From an uncultured Mycoplasmatota bacterium (GTDB taxonomy: Bacteria; Bacillota_I; Bacilli_A; RF39; UBA660): DNA of 64,000 nucleotides. The notes under the pieces were generated by a model. It did not search any database, was not told the DNA's origin, and was given only the letters and a program-made list of their open reading frames with translations. Position numbers and translations under genes: made by a program. How positions within the stretch are numbered: the stretch's first letter is position 1; each line of letters begins with the position of its first letter. Positions 1 through 9,065 of the stretch are shown in pieces. The stretch lies in NCBI GenBank assembly GCA_900545005.1, contig UQXO01000004.1:1-64000 (forward strand), given 5' to 3'.

Positions 1-345
1 TTAATACTCGAGGACATTCCAACATTTTTAAAAGAATTAGGTAATGGATTTACTTTTATTGATAACGAATATAAGATTAAATTGGATGATAGATATAATT
101 ATATTGATTTACTGCTTTATAATATTAAATACAAGTGTTATGTAGTTGTAGAATTAAAAGTAACTGAACTTAAGAAGGGACATACTGGTCAGATTATGAC
201 TTATATGAATTATATAGATAAGAATATAAAAACTATTGAAGAAAATGATACCGTAGGAATCATTATTTGTAAGCAAGACAATGAATATGTAATTAAATAT
301 TGCTCTGATGAGAGAATAATTGCAAGAGAATATGAATTAGTATGA
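1..345 (+). CDS. DUF1016/YhcG-type PDDEXK nuclease, 3' end only
   Basis: The reading frame is open from base 1 and stops at 343-345, so the gene begins before the window. The visible 114 residues look like the C-terminal nuclease domain of the DUF1016 (YhcG/PDDEXK) family: an Asp in YNYIDLLLYN, then VVVELKV (the ExK part of the PD-ExK core), then GQIMTYMNYID and a final IIICKQDNEYVIKY strand. Family members are DNA-binding nucleases often found with restriction-modification or mobile islands. It is followed by decayed sequence, so this may be the edge of an accessory patch. Whether the missing N-terminal part is intact cannot be seen. Confidence 0.75.
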   Translation, partial: LILEDIPTFLKELGNGFTFIDNEYKIKLDDRYNYIDLLLYNIKYKCYVVVELKVTELKKGHTGQIMTYMNYIDKNIKTIEENDTVGIIICKQDNEYVIKYCSDERIIAREYELV

Positions 346-425
346 TATAATTTGTAGGGTGTGATAACATATTTAAAAATGCTAAAGAGCTGAGAGATTT
401 AATTAAGTTGAGATAAACTAGATGA

Positions 426-584
426 GATAGGAGATATAAGATTAAATTTATAGATATAAAAGGAGCTGGTTTCGCCACATGTAAAGAATATGCATTTTTA
501 GAACAAAATATTTTAAGCTTTCTTGGATATGAAGTATATATGGCTGCAAATATCTCTACAATGACTAAATTGTTTTTAGTTTAA
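426..584 (+). pseudogene. Transglutaminase-like fragment (decayed)
   Basis: A short open stretch without a usable start encodes about 52 residues. The core reads FIDIKGAGFATCKEYAF, then ILSFLGYEVYM, then a stop. This resembles the region around the nucleophilic Cys of transglutaminase-like proteins (G-x-C-x-x-Y/F-A, followed by a LGYE strand), but the His and Asp parts are absent. Stop codons lie just upstream and no ribosome binding site precedes it. I read it as the remnant of a deleted gene. The family assignment rests on one motif and is weak. Confidence 0.35.
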
Positions 585-645
585 CAAAAAGGGGATTTAC
601 AAATCAAAATTTTAATGTTATCTTGAAACAAGAGAGGGCAGTAAT

Positions 646-1257
646 ATGGCAAGTCAGAGTAAAATTTATTTTTTAAAAGATCGTAAAGACTACGTGAAGA
701 AATTAACTAATGATAAAATCATTAATATCATTGGGACTAAAGGGGCTGGAAAAACAACAAGTGCTAATAAGTATATTGATAATGATAATTACTTGGTCAT
801 TAATTGTGATCGCTTATATGATATGCCAACTGATAATGCCCTTGAAGATGCTTTTCTCCCTAAAGTAAAAGAATTCTTAATTAAAAAATATGGTGAAATT
901 TATACTGGAGAAAAGTTTGGAATTTGCTATGATGAAATAGTGAGTTTTGCTAAAGAGAATAAGAAAAATCTCATTATTGAGGGTAATGTCATCTACGATA
1001 TTAAGCCAATTACCAAACTTAAAGGTACAGTAATAGCTAAAAGAACTGGTGTATTAAAATGCTTTTTAAGAGCGGTTAAAAGAGATTATCCGACTTCCTA
1101 CTTTTTGAAGTTAGAAATTGAAAAATATGGTCCTATAATGGGTAGAATATCACGACTTAAAAATATTATTAAGAGAAGAAAAAGTATTTTTAAAGAATAT
1201 CATACAATTGAAAACGACATTGAGGAGTTAGAAGAATATGTACCAGGAATTAGATAA
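646..1257 (+). CDS. P-loop NTPase of unknown role
   Basis: A 203-residue protein with a clear Walker A motif, GTKGAGKTTS, at residues 30-39, followed by a strand LVINCDRLYD and later NLIIEGNVIYD, where a Walker B-like acidic position would fall. This suggests a small nucleotide kinase or adenylate-kinase-like fold, but no substrate motif is recognisable. The C-terminus is rich in Arg and Lys. The ATG follows an AGAGGG ribosome binding site. It stands alone between decayed DNA and holA, so it may be part of the same accessory patch. Function unknown. Confidence 0.6.
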   Translation: MASQSKIYFLKDRKDYVKKLTNDKIINIIGTKGAGKTTSANKYIDNDNYLVINCDRLYDMPTDNALEDAFLPKVKEFLIKKYGEIYTGEKFGICYDEIVSFAKENKKNLIIEGNVIYDIKPITKLKGTVIAKRTGVLKCFLRAVKRDYPTSYFLKLEIEKYGPIMGRISRLKNIIKRRKSIFKEYHTIENDIEELEEYVPGIR

Positions 1258-1344
1258 TGTTAAAATTGAAAGCAAAATTAAATTGAATTATTTTGCTGAC
1301 ATAGTTAGCCATTTAATGTTAGAATAAAGGCAAGGAGACCTAAT

Positions 1345-2268
1345 ATGAACTACTTAATTTCAGGAACATCTAATTACTTAATTAATAAAGAAATCACTAA
1401 GATAATTGGTGAAGAAGAGTATACTAAAGTTGATTACTTAGCAAGTACAATGGAAGAAATAATTATTGAAGCTAGTTATAATGATTTATTTGCTAGTAAG
1501 AAAAATATCATTGTGAAGAATGCTACTTGTTTTAGCGAAAAAAATGATACCGCTACCAAGTTACTAGAAAAATACCTAGAAAATTCTAATCCCAATACAA
1601 CTTTAATCTTTATTACTGATAAAGTTAATGAAAAATTAAAAATAGTTAATTTGATGAAGACTAAAGCACATACTATTCTTTTGAAACCGATGTATGCTAG
1701 TGATGCAACTTCTAAATTAATGGAAGAAGTAAAAAATCTTGGCTATACTATTTCTTATGAAGATGCTAAATATATCATTGATGTTTCCCTAAATAACTTT
1801 GATATAGCTATGAATAATGTCAACAAAATTTGTCTGTACTATAATAATCCTTGTAAGTTTATTAGTAGTGATATCAAAGCTTTGACCTCGCTATCTTTAG
1901 ATGATAATTTGTTTCGCTTTGTCGACTATGTTATCACTGGTAATTACACTCAAGTCTTTAAAATGTTAGAAGATTTTAAAATCCAAAAGATTGAGCCTTT
2001 TATTATCTTTAATATGCTAGCTAGAGAATATCGAAATATGCTTCTAGTAGAAGAGGCTTATCATAGTAAAAATCAAGCTACTTATCTAAATGCTTTAAAT
2101 TTGCAGAAGTGGCAACAAGATAAACTTCTTAAGAATTGTACTAATTATACTAGAAAATCTTTAGAAGATGAACTAGTTAAGTTAGCGCAAATTGACTTGG
2201 ATATAAAATCAGGTAAGATAGATAAGAATTTAGCTTTAGAGATGTATCTTCTTAACTTGAGTAACTAA
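1345..2268 (+). CDS. holA: DNA polymerase III subunit delta
   Basis: A 307-residue protein resembling HolA (YqeN), the clamp-loader subunit that opens the sliding clamp at primed DNA. It starts MNYLISGTSNYLINKEI, the usual HolA opening where a degenerate P-loop lies, has the strand NTTLIFITDKVNEKLK in the middle, and ends in the helical collar domain (IKSGKIDKNLALEMYLL, matching the family IKSGQ..P...LE). Length is a little below the usual 330-350. AAGGAG precedes the ATG. In Bacilli holA usually sits near comEC and rpsT, which are not seen here. Confidence 0.88.
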   Translation: MNYLISGTSNYLINKEITKIIGEEEYTKVDYLASTMEEIIIEASYNDLFASKKNIIVKNATCFSEKNDTATKLLEKYLENSNPNTTLIFITDKVNEKLKIVNLMKTKAHTILLKPMYASDATSKLMEEVKNLGYTISYEDAKYIIDVSLNNFDIAMNNVNKICLYYNNPCKFISSDIKALTSLSLDDNLFRFVDYVITGNYTQVFKMLEDFKIQKIEPFIIFNMLAREYRNMLLVEEAYHSKNQATYLNALNLQKWQQDKLLKNCTNYTRKSLEDELVKLAQIDLDIKSGKIDKNLALEMYLLNLSN

Positions 2269-2346
2269 TCTAATATAAACTATTTAAATACAAAGTAGAA
2301 GTAAAAACGAATTTAAAAGTAATAATTAATAAAATTAAATAACATA

Positions 2347-2378
2347 AGAACTTAGAGTGTTAATTCTAGGCTCTTTTT
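2347..2378 (+). terminator. Terminator after holA
   Basis: AGAACTTAGA pairs with TCTAGGCTCT, with one A-C mismatch and one G-U pair, around an 8-nt loop, and is followed by five T residues. It separates holA from the yqeG operon. Confidence 0.6.
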
Positions 2379-2436
2379 AAATCAGATTTTTTCAATTACT
2401 TTGTCTTAATTTTTCCTATAAATGGGTTCTTTTTCC

Positions 2437-2465
2437 TTTTGTAAGAGCCAGTTGTATGCTATAAT
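2437..2465 (+). promoter_or_regulatory. Extended -10 promoter of the yqeG operon
   Basis: TGCTATAAT at 2457-2465 is a perfect extended -10 box. The -35 region (TTTTGT at 2437-2442, 17-bp spacer) is weak, as expected for an extended -10 promoter. It lies 31 bases before the yqeG start. Confidence 0.6.
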
Positions 2466-2496
2466 ACTTCTTGATTGATAAGAAAAGAGTGTTGCT

Positions 2497-3018
2497 ATGA
2501 ATATTTTTTATCCAGATATCTATGCGAAAAATATTTACACAATTAATTATAATAAATTAAAAGACAAGGGAATAAAGTGTCTTGTTTTTGATTTAGATAA
2601 TACTTTGGTTCCTGTAAAAGCTAAAATGACAACTAGAGAGGTTGAAACCTTTATTAGAAGATTGTGTCAAAATAAATTTACTGTCATTTTGATGAGTAAT
2701 TCTCCTAAAAAGAGAGTATCCTTATTTAAAAAAAGTCTTGATATTCCTGTCTTCTCTTTTTCTATGAAACCTCTAAAGAGAAAGTATAAAAAAATGCTTA
2801 AAGAATATGGCTTTGACTTAAGTGAAGTAGCTTGTATTGGGGACCAAATAATGACGGATATTTGGGGTGCTAACAGAATGGGCTTTACTTCTATTTTAGT
2901 GGATAAAATGACTAAAGAAGACTTTAAATGGACGAAATTAAATCGCATAGTAGAAAGCTTAATCTTAAAGCATTTTCATCGCAAAAAACGTTTTACTAAA
3001 GGAGAGTATTATGAGTAA
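2497..3018 (+). CDS. yqeG: YqeG family HAD-IIIA phosphatase
   Basis: A 173-residue HAD phosphatase. Motif I is VFDLDNTLVP (nucleophile Asp, residues 31-40), motif II is ILMSNSP, and motif III/IV is CIGDQIMTDIWGANRMG. Length and motifs match YqeG. Members of the family dephosphorylate small substrates and are genetically linked to the ribosome-assembly GTPase YqeH, which follows here with an 8-bp overlap. In Bacillus the cluster continues aroE-yqeI-nadD; here mutL and miaA follow instead. Translation probably couples yqeG to yqeH. Confidence 0.9.
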   Translation: MNIFYPDIYAKNIYTINYNKLKDKGIKCLVFDLDNTLVPVKAKMTTREVETFIRRLCQNKFTVILMSNSPKKRVSLFKKSLDIPVFSFSMKPLKRKYKKMLKEYGFDLSEVACIGDQIMTDIWGANRMGFTSILVDKMTKEDFKWTKLNRIVESLILKHFHRKKRFTKGEYYE

Positions 3019-3976
3019 GAAATGTATTGGCTGTGGAGCTGTTTTACAAAATACCGATAAGAATAAGAATGGCTATACTCTTAAACTAGAAAATAAATAC
3101 TGTATGCGTTGTTTTAGGATTGCTAATTACGGAGATTTTACGGCTACTAGACCAGAAAAAGATAATGAGAAAATTATAAGTATTGTCAATTCGGCGGAAG
3201 AATATTGTTTCTTTTTAGTGGATGCTACTAATATCAGTAGAGAAGTAATTGCTATTTATGATAGTATTAAGACCAGAAAATGTCTCCTTTTAACTAAGAT
3301 TGACCTTTTACCTTTAAATATCAAAGTGAATAATTATCTTAAGAATTTTAAGAACATTTATCATATTAAAGAAGAAGTTTATTCTCTAAGCTCCTTAAAG
3401 AAAGTTAATGTTAATAAAATCTTAAAGATAATGGATGATTTAAGTCTTAAGAAAGCTTATATCTTGGGATGTACCAATGCTGGTAAATCCACATTAATTA
3501 ATACGATGTTAAATAATCCTACTATTACGACCAGTAGAGTTCCTAATACGACTCTTGATTTTATTAACCTTTATATTGAAGATAAAATATTAACTGATAC
3601 TCCGGGTTTTTCTCTAAAAGAAACACCTTTTACTACCGATAAGAAGTATCTTAAGAAGTTAGACTATAAAGAAAGAATTAAGCCTTTAACTTATCAGACT
3701 AAAGAGACTACTAATATCATTATCGAAAATACTTATCGTCTAGCTAATTTTGGACTTAATAGTATTACGACTTACTTTAATAATAATATTGAAGTTAAAA
3801 GAGATTTTAAATCAGCTGATGAGTATTTTGAGACTAAGATTATGGCTAATACTGATATCGTGATAAAAGACTTAGGCTTTATTAATGTTAAAAGACCATG
3901 TAATCTAAAAATGAGTAAGAATTTAGAAGAATTAGTGGAATTTAGACCATCTTTAATAGGAGGCCAAGATGAGTAA
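3011..3976 (+). CDS. yqeH: Ribosome biogenesis GTPase YqeH
   Basis: A 321-residue circularly permuted GTPase. An N-terminal zinc finger (CIGCG ... CMRCF) comes first, then the G4 motif LTKIDLLP (residues 95-102), and only afterwards the P-loop GCTNAGKSTLIN (about 154-165) and G3 DTPG. This permuted order G4-G1-G3 is diagnostic of YqeH/YlqF-like proteins acting in 30S subunit assembly. It overlaps yqeG by 8 bp and mutL by 8 bp, so the genes form one translationally coupled operon. A little shorter than Bacillus YqeH (366), mostly at the C-terminus. Confidence 0.92.
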   Translation: MSKKCIGCGAVLQNTDKNKNGYTLKLENKYCMRCFRIANYGDFTATRPEKDNEKIISIVNSAEEYCFFLVDATNISREVIAIYDSIKTRKCLLLTKIDLLPLNIKVNNYLKNFKNIYHIKEEVYSLSSLKKVNVNKILKIMDDLSLKKAYILGCTNAGKSTLINTMLNNPTITTSRVPNTTLDFINLYIEDKILTDTPGFSLKETPFTTDKKYLKKLDYKERIKPLTYQTKETTNIIIENTYRLANFGLNSITTYFNNNIEVKRDFKSADEYFETKIMANTDIVIKDLGFINVKRPCNLKMSKNLEELVEFRPSLIGGQDE

Positions 3977-5789
3977 AATTCATGTAATGAGTGATAATCT
4001 CGCTAATAAAATAGCGGCCGGTGAGGTTGTTGAACGCTCTGCATCAGTAGTTAAAGAATTAGTTGAAAACGCGATTGATGCTGGTAGTTCTATTATCACC
4101 ATTGATTTAGTAAACGGGGGTTTAAACGGGATTACAATTACTGATAATGGTTGTGGAATGGAACATGATGATGCCATTTTATCCTTTCAAAGACATGCTA
4201 CTTCTAAGCTTCTAAGAGAAGATGATTTATTTTTCATTTCTACTTTAGGATTCCGAGGAGAAGCTTTACCATCTATTGCTTCCGTTTCCGAGGTTGACCT
4301 AATTACTTGTGCTACTTCTATCGGTACCCATTTGCATATCAAAGGTGGTCATTTAGAAATTGATGAGCCAGCAGATAAAAGAATCGGCACCAGAATTAGT
4401 ATTAAAAATCTTTTCTATAATACGCCTGCTCGTTTAAAATACTTAAAAAGTGAACCAACTGAGTTAGCTAATTGTGTTTCTTATATTGAAAAAATCGCTT
4501 TATCATATCCTGGAATCAAGTTTACTCTTAATAATAATGACCGTCTTGTTGTAAAGACTAGTGGTTCTGGTAACTTAAAAAAAACTATTCATGAGATTTA
4601 TGGTTTACAAGTATCTTCTAAATTAATTGAAATCAAAAATAGTAATGATGATTATGATATCAGAGGGTTTATTTGTAAACCAGAAATTCTTAAGTCTAAT
4701 CGTAATCATATGATTACTATCGTAAACGGTAGAGTAATTCGCAATAATGATTTAAATAGAGCCATTAATGATGCTTATTATACCTATAAACCGGATAGTA
4801 AATATCCGATAGTCGTTATTAATATTGAGACCGATCCAACTTTAATTGATGTTAATATTCATCCGACTAAACAAGATATTAAATTTAGTAAACAAGAAAG
4901 TCTTTATAATTTGATTACGAAAACTATTAAAGATGCTTTATATCAAAATCTCTTATTACCTAGTGCCATGGAAAGATTAAAAGCTACTACGGATATTATG
5001 TCTAAAAATGAAATTAATTCAATTATTGAAGATAAGATTAATCTAGATAATAGTAAAGAAAATGACTATTTAAAAGAAAGTATCCAAGACCAAAAGGGAA
5101 CTCAAGAAGAATTTGAATTTAGTGTTAAAGAAGAGGAAACTTCTTATAATGGGGAAGAAGAAAAAGAAAATCCTGATGATAAGAAGCATCTTAATAAAAT
5201 TAAAATTTTGAATTTACATCCGATTGGAGCCATCAATTTAACTTTTATTGTTGCTCAAGGAGATGATGGGCTTTATCTAATTGATCAACATGCGGCTCAT
5301 GAACGGATTAATTATGAGAAAGTCTTGAAGTATTTTCAAGAAGAAAAGATTGTTACGACTCCTCTTTTAGTACCTATACCTTTAGAATTAACTCCTACGG
5401 AATATATTTTAGTCGGGAAGAATTTGGATCTCTTAAAGAGTATGGGTTTTGTTTTAGAAGAGTTTGGTCTTAATACTTATGTTTTTAAAGAACATCCTAT
5501 TTGGTTTAAAGAAGGTTTTGAAGAAGAGGGTCTTCGTAGAGTAATAGATATGGTTATTAAGAGTGGACCTAACTTTGATGTGATGAAATTCCGTGACCGA
5601 GCGGCGGCGATGTTAGCCTGTAAGATGTCCATTAAAGCTAATATGAGTATTTCTCTAGAAGTTATGGAGCATCTTCTTAATGATTTAGCGCTCTGTGATA
5701 ACCCTTATAACTGTGCTCACGGAAGACCTACTATCATTAATTTTAGTAGTTATGACTTAAATAGAATGTTTAAACGAATTATGAATTAG
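3969..5789 (+). CDS. mutL: DNA mismatch repair protein MutL
   Basis: A 606-residue MutL. The GHKL ATPase domain has VVKELVENAIDAG, DNGCGM and GFRGEALPSI; the C-terminal dimerisation domain carries LIDQHAAHERINYE, the DQHA(X)2E(X)4E metal-binding motif of MutL endonucleases, and CAHGRPT near the end. MutL therefore probably nicks DNA itself, as in bacteria lacking MutH. A charged linker of about 70 residues (roughly 350-420) separates the domains. It overlaps yqeH by 8 bp and is followed by miaA, a widely conserved pair. mutS lies 26 kb away at 31800, not adjacent. Confidence 0.97.
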   Translation: MSKIHVMSDNLANKIAAGEVVERSASVVKELVENAIDAGSSIITIDLVNGGLNGITITDNGCGMEHDDAILSFQRHATSKLLREDDLFFISTLGFRGEALPSIASVSEVDLITCATSIGTHLHIKGGHLEIDEPADKRIGTRISIKNLFYNTPARLKYLKSEPTELANCVSYIEKIALSYPGIKFTLNNNDRLVVKTSGSGNLKKTIHEIYGLQVSSKLIEIKNSNDDYDIRGFICKPEILKSNRNHMITIVNGRVIRNNDLNRAINDAYYTYKPDSKYPIVVINIETDPTLIDVNIHPTKQDIKFSKQESLYNLITKTIKDALYQNLLLPSAMERLKATTDIMSKNEINSIIEDKINLDNSKENDYLKESIQDQKGTQEEFEFSVKEEETSYNGEEEKENPDDKKHLNKIKILNLHPIGAINLTFIVAQGDDGLYLIDQHAAHERINYEKVLKYFQEEKIVTTPLLVPIPLELTPTEYILVGKNLDLLKSMGFVLEEFGLNTYVFKEHPIWFKEGFEEEGLRRVIDMVIKSGPNFDVMKFRDRAAAMLACKMSIKANMSISLEVMEHLLNDLALCDNPYNCAHGRPTIINFSSYDLNRMFKRIMN

Positions 5790-5811
5790 GATTCATTAGA
5801 AAGGAAAATAT

Positions 5812-6690
5812 ATGATTATATGTGTTGTAGGACCGACAGCGGTTGGGAAAACGGCTTTGTCGATTGCTCTTGCTAAAAAGTATAATGCCATTATTATTAA
5901 TTGCGATGCTATGCAAGTCTATAAAGGGCTTGATATTGGCACGGCTAAGGCAACTAAAAAAGAACAAGAAAACATTCCTCACTATCTTTTAGACTTTGTG
6001 AGTGTCGAAGAAAATTATACGGTTTATGATTATCAAAAAGATGCTCGTAAAATCTTAGCCGAAAATAAAAATCGTAATATTATTATGGTCGGGGGTACTG
6101 GCCTTTACTTAAAAAGTGCTTTATATGACTATCGTTTTAGTGAAGAAGAAAAGACTTCTTTTGATAAGTATAGTAAGCTAACTAATGAAGAATTATATGC
6201 TTTGTGTCTAAAAAAAGATAAGAATTGTAATATTCATATTAATAATAGAAAAAGATTAGAAAGATTTTTAGATAGAAAAGAAAGTACCGTGGTTCCGTGT
6301 AAACCTTTATATGAGTTTTATACTATTGGTCTTACAACTAAAAGAAGTAATCTTTATGATAAAATTAATAAACGCGTAGATAAGATGATTAAAGATGGTC
6401 TTATTCTAGAAGCCAAAAAGTTTTATGATGAAAAGGTATTTAGTAAAGCTCTTTTAACAGGGATTGGTTATAAAGAGTTATATCAATACTTTGATAATAA
6501 AATAACTTTAGAAGATGCTATTGATCTTATTAAGAAAAATAGCCGTCATTATGCTAAAAGACAGTATACATGGTTTAATCATCAGATGAATGTTACTTGG
6601 TTTAATACTGATTATGAAGACTTTAATAAAACTGTTTTGGAAGTAGAAAATTATCTTGAAAGCGAAAAGTTAAAGAAAAATACCAAATAA
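5812..6690 (+). CDS. miaA: tRNA dimethylallyltransferase MiaA
   Basis: A 292-residue MiaA, which transfers a dimethylallyl group to A37 of tRNAs reading codons that start with U. It begins with the P-loop GPTAVGKTALS (residues 7-17), then NCDAMQVYKGLDIGTAK, the family DSxQxYxxxxIGTAK signature, and later VGGTGLYLKS. The C-terminus has TGIGYKEL and KRQYTWF, also typical. GAAAGGAAAATATATG gives the start. It follows mutL after 22 bases. Slightly shorter than the usual 300-315. Confidence 0.96.
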   Translation: MIICVVGPTAVGKTALSIALAKKYNAIIINCDAMQVYKGLDIGTAKATKKEQENIPHYLLDFVSVEENYTVYDYQKDARKILAENKNRNIIMVGGTGLYLKSALYDYRFSEEEKTSFDKYSKLTNEELYALCLKKDKNCNIHINNRKRLERFLDRKESTVVPCKPLYEFYTIGLTTKRSNLYDKINKRVDKMIKDGLILEAKKFYDEKVFSKALLTGIGYKELYQYFDNKITLEDAIDLIKKNSRHYAKRQYTWFNHQMNVTWFNTDYEDFNKTVLEVENYLESEKLKKNTK

Positions 6691-6761
6691 TATCCAGAAA
6701 AAAGATAATAAATGATAGTAAACTTGAGAAAAAAAGAGTAAAATAAGAAAAGGTGATTGAT

Positions 6762-7286
6762 ATGCGATTATTTGTAATTGGGGGTAAAAGTGGTAGTGGT
6801 AAATCAACATTAGCTAAATTAATCAAAGAACATTATAATAAATTAGGAGAAAAGACCATTATTACCGAATTTTCTAAGTATCTAAAACTCTATGCCTATG
6901 AGATGATTTCTTGGCCTTGGGATTTAGAACATAAACCTCGTTTGTTCTTGCAAAATATGGGCGAAAAAGTTCGAAGAGAGTTTGGTTATGATTTTTTTAT
7001 AAAAAGAGTCTTTGATGATATTGAAATCTTTAAAGATTACTTTGATAATGTAGTAATTGATGATGCTAGATTAGTCGAAGAAATTAAAGAAAGTAAATTT
7101 AGATATCCAGATTGTATTACTATTTACATTGAATCAAATGAAGATAATGGTTTAACCGAAGAAGAAAAAAACCATATAACAGAAAAAAATCTTGATGATT
7201 ATTATGATTTTGATTATAATATTAGGTATATTTCTTTAGAAAAATTAACTAAAGAGTTAGAAAGTATTTTGGAGGAAGTAAAATGA
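6762..7286 (+). CDS. Small P-loop kinase, deoxynucleotide-kinase-like
   Basis: A 174-residue protein starting MRLFVIGGKSGSGKSTLAKLI with a Walker A at residues 8-15. NVVIDDARLVEEI follows the pattern of dNMP-kinase-like and phage deoxynucleoside monophosphate kinases, in which the D-x-R strand contacts the substrate, and DCITIYIES follows. The ATG at 6762 is preferred over the GTG at 6753 because AAGGTGAT, the ribosome binding site, includes that GTG. It ends in a 4-bp ATGA overlap with alaS, so the two are co-translated. The actual substrate is unknown. Confidence 0.6.
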   Translation: MRLFVIGGKSGSGKSTLAKLIKEHYNKLGEKTIITEFSKYLKLYAYEMISWPWDLEHKPRLFLQNMGEKVRREFGYDFFIKRVFDDIEIFKDYFDNVVIDDARLVEEIKESKFRYPDCITIYIESNEDNGLTEEEKNHITEKNLDDYYDFDYNIRYISLEKLTKELESILEEVK

Positions 7287-9022
7287 ATTTAAGAAGTGCA
7301 TATATTAATTTTTTTGTTAGTAAAGGACATAAACAAATTCCTAGTGCTCCAGTAGTGCCTGAAAATGACCCATCCGTTTTATTTAATACTGCTGGTATGC
7401 AACCTCTTATCCCTTATTTAATGGGGGAGGCCCATCCTTATGGTAAGAGACTTTGTGATTATCAAAAATGTGTTCGTACTAATGACTTAGAAGAGGTAGG
7501 AGATACTACTCATCATACTTTCTTTGAAATGTTAGGTAATTGGTCTTTAGGCGATTACTTTAAGGATGAAGCTATTTCTTGGAGTTTTGAATTTTTAACT
7601 AAAGTTTTAAATATTCCGGTTAGTAAGCTTGCGGTTACGGTGTTTGCTGGTAATGATGATATTCCTTTTGATGAAGTAAGTTATAATAAGTGGTTAAGTT
7701 TAGGTATTCCTGCTTCGCGTATTGTTAAGACGACCGAAGATAATTTCTGGATAGCAGGGACATCTGGTCCTTGTGGTCCCGATACGGAAATATTTTACTT
7801 CCGTAGTGATGATGAGGTTCCTGAAGAATATGATTTAGATGATAATCGTTGGGTAGAAATCTGGAATAATGTCTTTATGCAATATTATAAAGATCAAAAT
7901 GGTATTTCCGAATTATCGCAAAAAAACGTTGATACCGGGATGGGAATTGAAAGAACAACGGCTATTCTAGAAGGCGTTAATGATAATTACCTATCAAGTA
8001 TCTGGACTAATATTATTAAAAAAATTGAAGAAATATCCCATCTTACTTATGCTGGTAATGAAAAGTCTATGCGTATTATTGCCGATCATTTACGTACAGC
8101 TGTCTTTATTTCAGCCGACCCTGCTGGTATTAAACCTAGTAACACCGACCAAGGCTATATTTTAAGAAGATTGATTCGTCGCGCTATTAGACATGCTAGA
8201 AACCTAAATATTGATATTAATAGTGATTGGGATATCGAAATAGCTAAGATTATTTTGGCACAATACCAACCATATTATCAAGAATTAATTGATAACGAGA
8301 ATGCTGTTTTTGATAATTTAACTAGCGAAAAGAAAAAATTTAGCCGTACTTTAGAAAAAGGCTTAAAAGAATTTGCTAAATTAACTGATGGTAAACAAAT
8401 CGTGGATGGTGAGACGGCTTTTCACTTATTTGATACTTTTGGTTTTCCTTTAGAGCTTACTTGTGAAATGGCCACGGAAAAAGGCTTGCAAGTTGATATT
8501 GAAGACTACAAGAAACGTTTCAAAGCCCATCAAGACCTATCAAGAACCGCTTCGGCTGGCAAATTTAAAGGTGGTCTTGCAGGTAATAGTGAAATTGAAA
8601 CTAAGTACCATACGGCAACGCATTTACTTAATGCTGCTTTAAAAGTGGTATTAGGACCAACTGTTCATCAAAAAGGGTCTAATATTACAGATGAAAGAAT
8701 GCGTTTCGACTTCAGCTGTGATCATAAATTAACCGAGGAAGAAAAGAAACAAACGGAAGACTTAGTTAATAAATGGATTAAAGAAGATTTACCTGTTGTT
8801 TGTAAGGAAATGAAAAAGGATGATGCCATCAAAAGTGGGGCTGAATGTATGTTTATCGAAAAATATCCCGACATTGTAACTGTTTATGAAATTGGTGATG
8901 TATCTCGCGAGTTATGCGGGGGACCTCATGTTAAACATACTGGTGAGATTGGTAAATTTAAAATCAAAAAAGAAGAAGCTTCTAGTGCTGGCGTTCGTCG
9001 TATTAAAGCTATCATTGAGTAA
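7283..9022 (+). CDS. alaS: Alanyl-tRNA synthetase, short form lacking C-Ala
   Basis: A 579-residue AlaRS, far below the usual 870-880. The class II catalytic domain (FFEMLGNWSLGDYFK, SGPCGPDTEIFY, WNNVFMQY, DTGMGIER) and helical tRNA-recognition region (RLIRRAIRHAR) are present. The editing domain has all four zinc ligands expected: HTATH (His443, His447) and CGGPH (Cys545, His549). The protein ends directly after AGVRRIKAI, so the C-terminal DHHA1/C-Ala domain is absent, and about 120 residues are also missing between the recognition and editing domains, replaced by KFKGGLAG. The stop is followed by unrelated promoter DNA, so this is a natural short form, not a frameshift. Starts inside the preceding gene (ATGA). 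Confidence 0.93.
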   Translation: MNLRSAYINFFVSKGHKQIPSAPVVPENDPSVLFNTAGMQPLIPYLMGEAHPYGKRLCDYQKCVRTNDLEEVGDTTHHTFFEMLGNWSLGDYFKDEAISWSFEFLTKVLNIPVSKLAVTVFAGNDDIPFDEVSYNKWLSLGIPASRIVKTTEDNFWIAGTSGPCGPDTEIFYFRSDDEVPEEYDLDDNRWVEIWNNVFMQYYKDQNGISELSQKNVDTGMGIERTTAILEGVNDNYLSSIWTNIIKKIEEISHLTYAGNEKSMRIIADHLRTAVFISADPAGIKPSNTDQGYILRRLIRRAIRHARNLNIDINSDWDIEIAKIILAQYQPYYQELIDNENAVFDNLTSEKKKFSRTLEKGLKEFAKLTDGKQIVDGETAFHLFDTFGFPLELTCEMATEKGLQVDIEDYKKRFKAHQDLSRTASAGKFKGGLAGNSEIETKYHTATHLLNAALKVVLGPTVHQKGSNITDERMRFDFSCDHKLTEEEKKQTEDLVNKWIKEDLPVVCKEMKKDDAIKSGAECMFIEKYPDIVTVYEIGDVSRELCGGPHVKHTGEIGKFKIKKEEASSAGVRRIKAIIE

Positions 9023-9029
9023 AATAAAA

Positions 9030-9058
9030 TTGACAGATAATAAATTTAAGATTAAAAT
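9030..9058 (+). promoter_or_regulatory. Promoter of the aspS-asnS T-box operon
   Basis: TTGACA at 9030-9035, a 17-bp spacer, and TAAAAT at 9053-9058. It lies 7 bases after the alaS stop, immediately before the T-box leader. Confidence 0.75.
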
Positions 9059-9065
9059 AACTATA

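Noticed and set aside
7283..9022. alaS as a frameshifted pseudogene
   Set aside because: The stop follows a complete editing domain, no C-Ala remnant lies in any frame downstream, and internal domains are shortened neatly.
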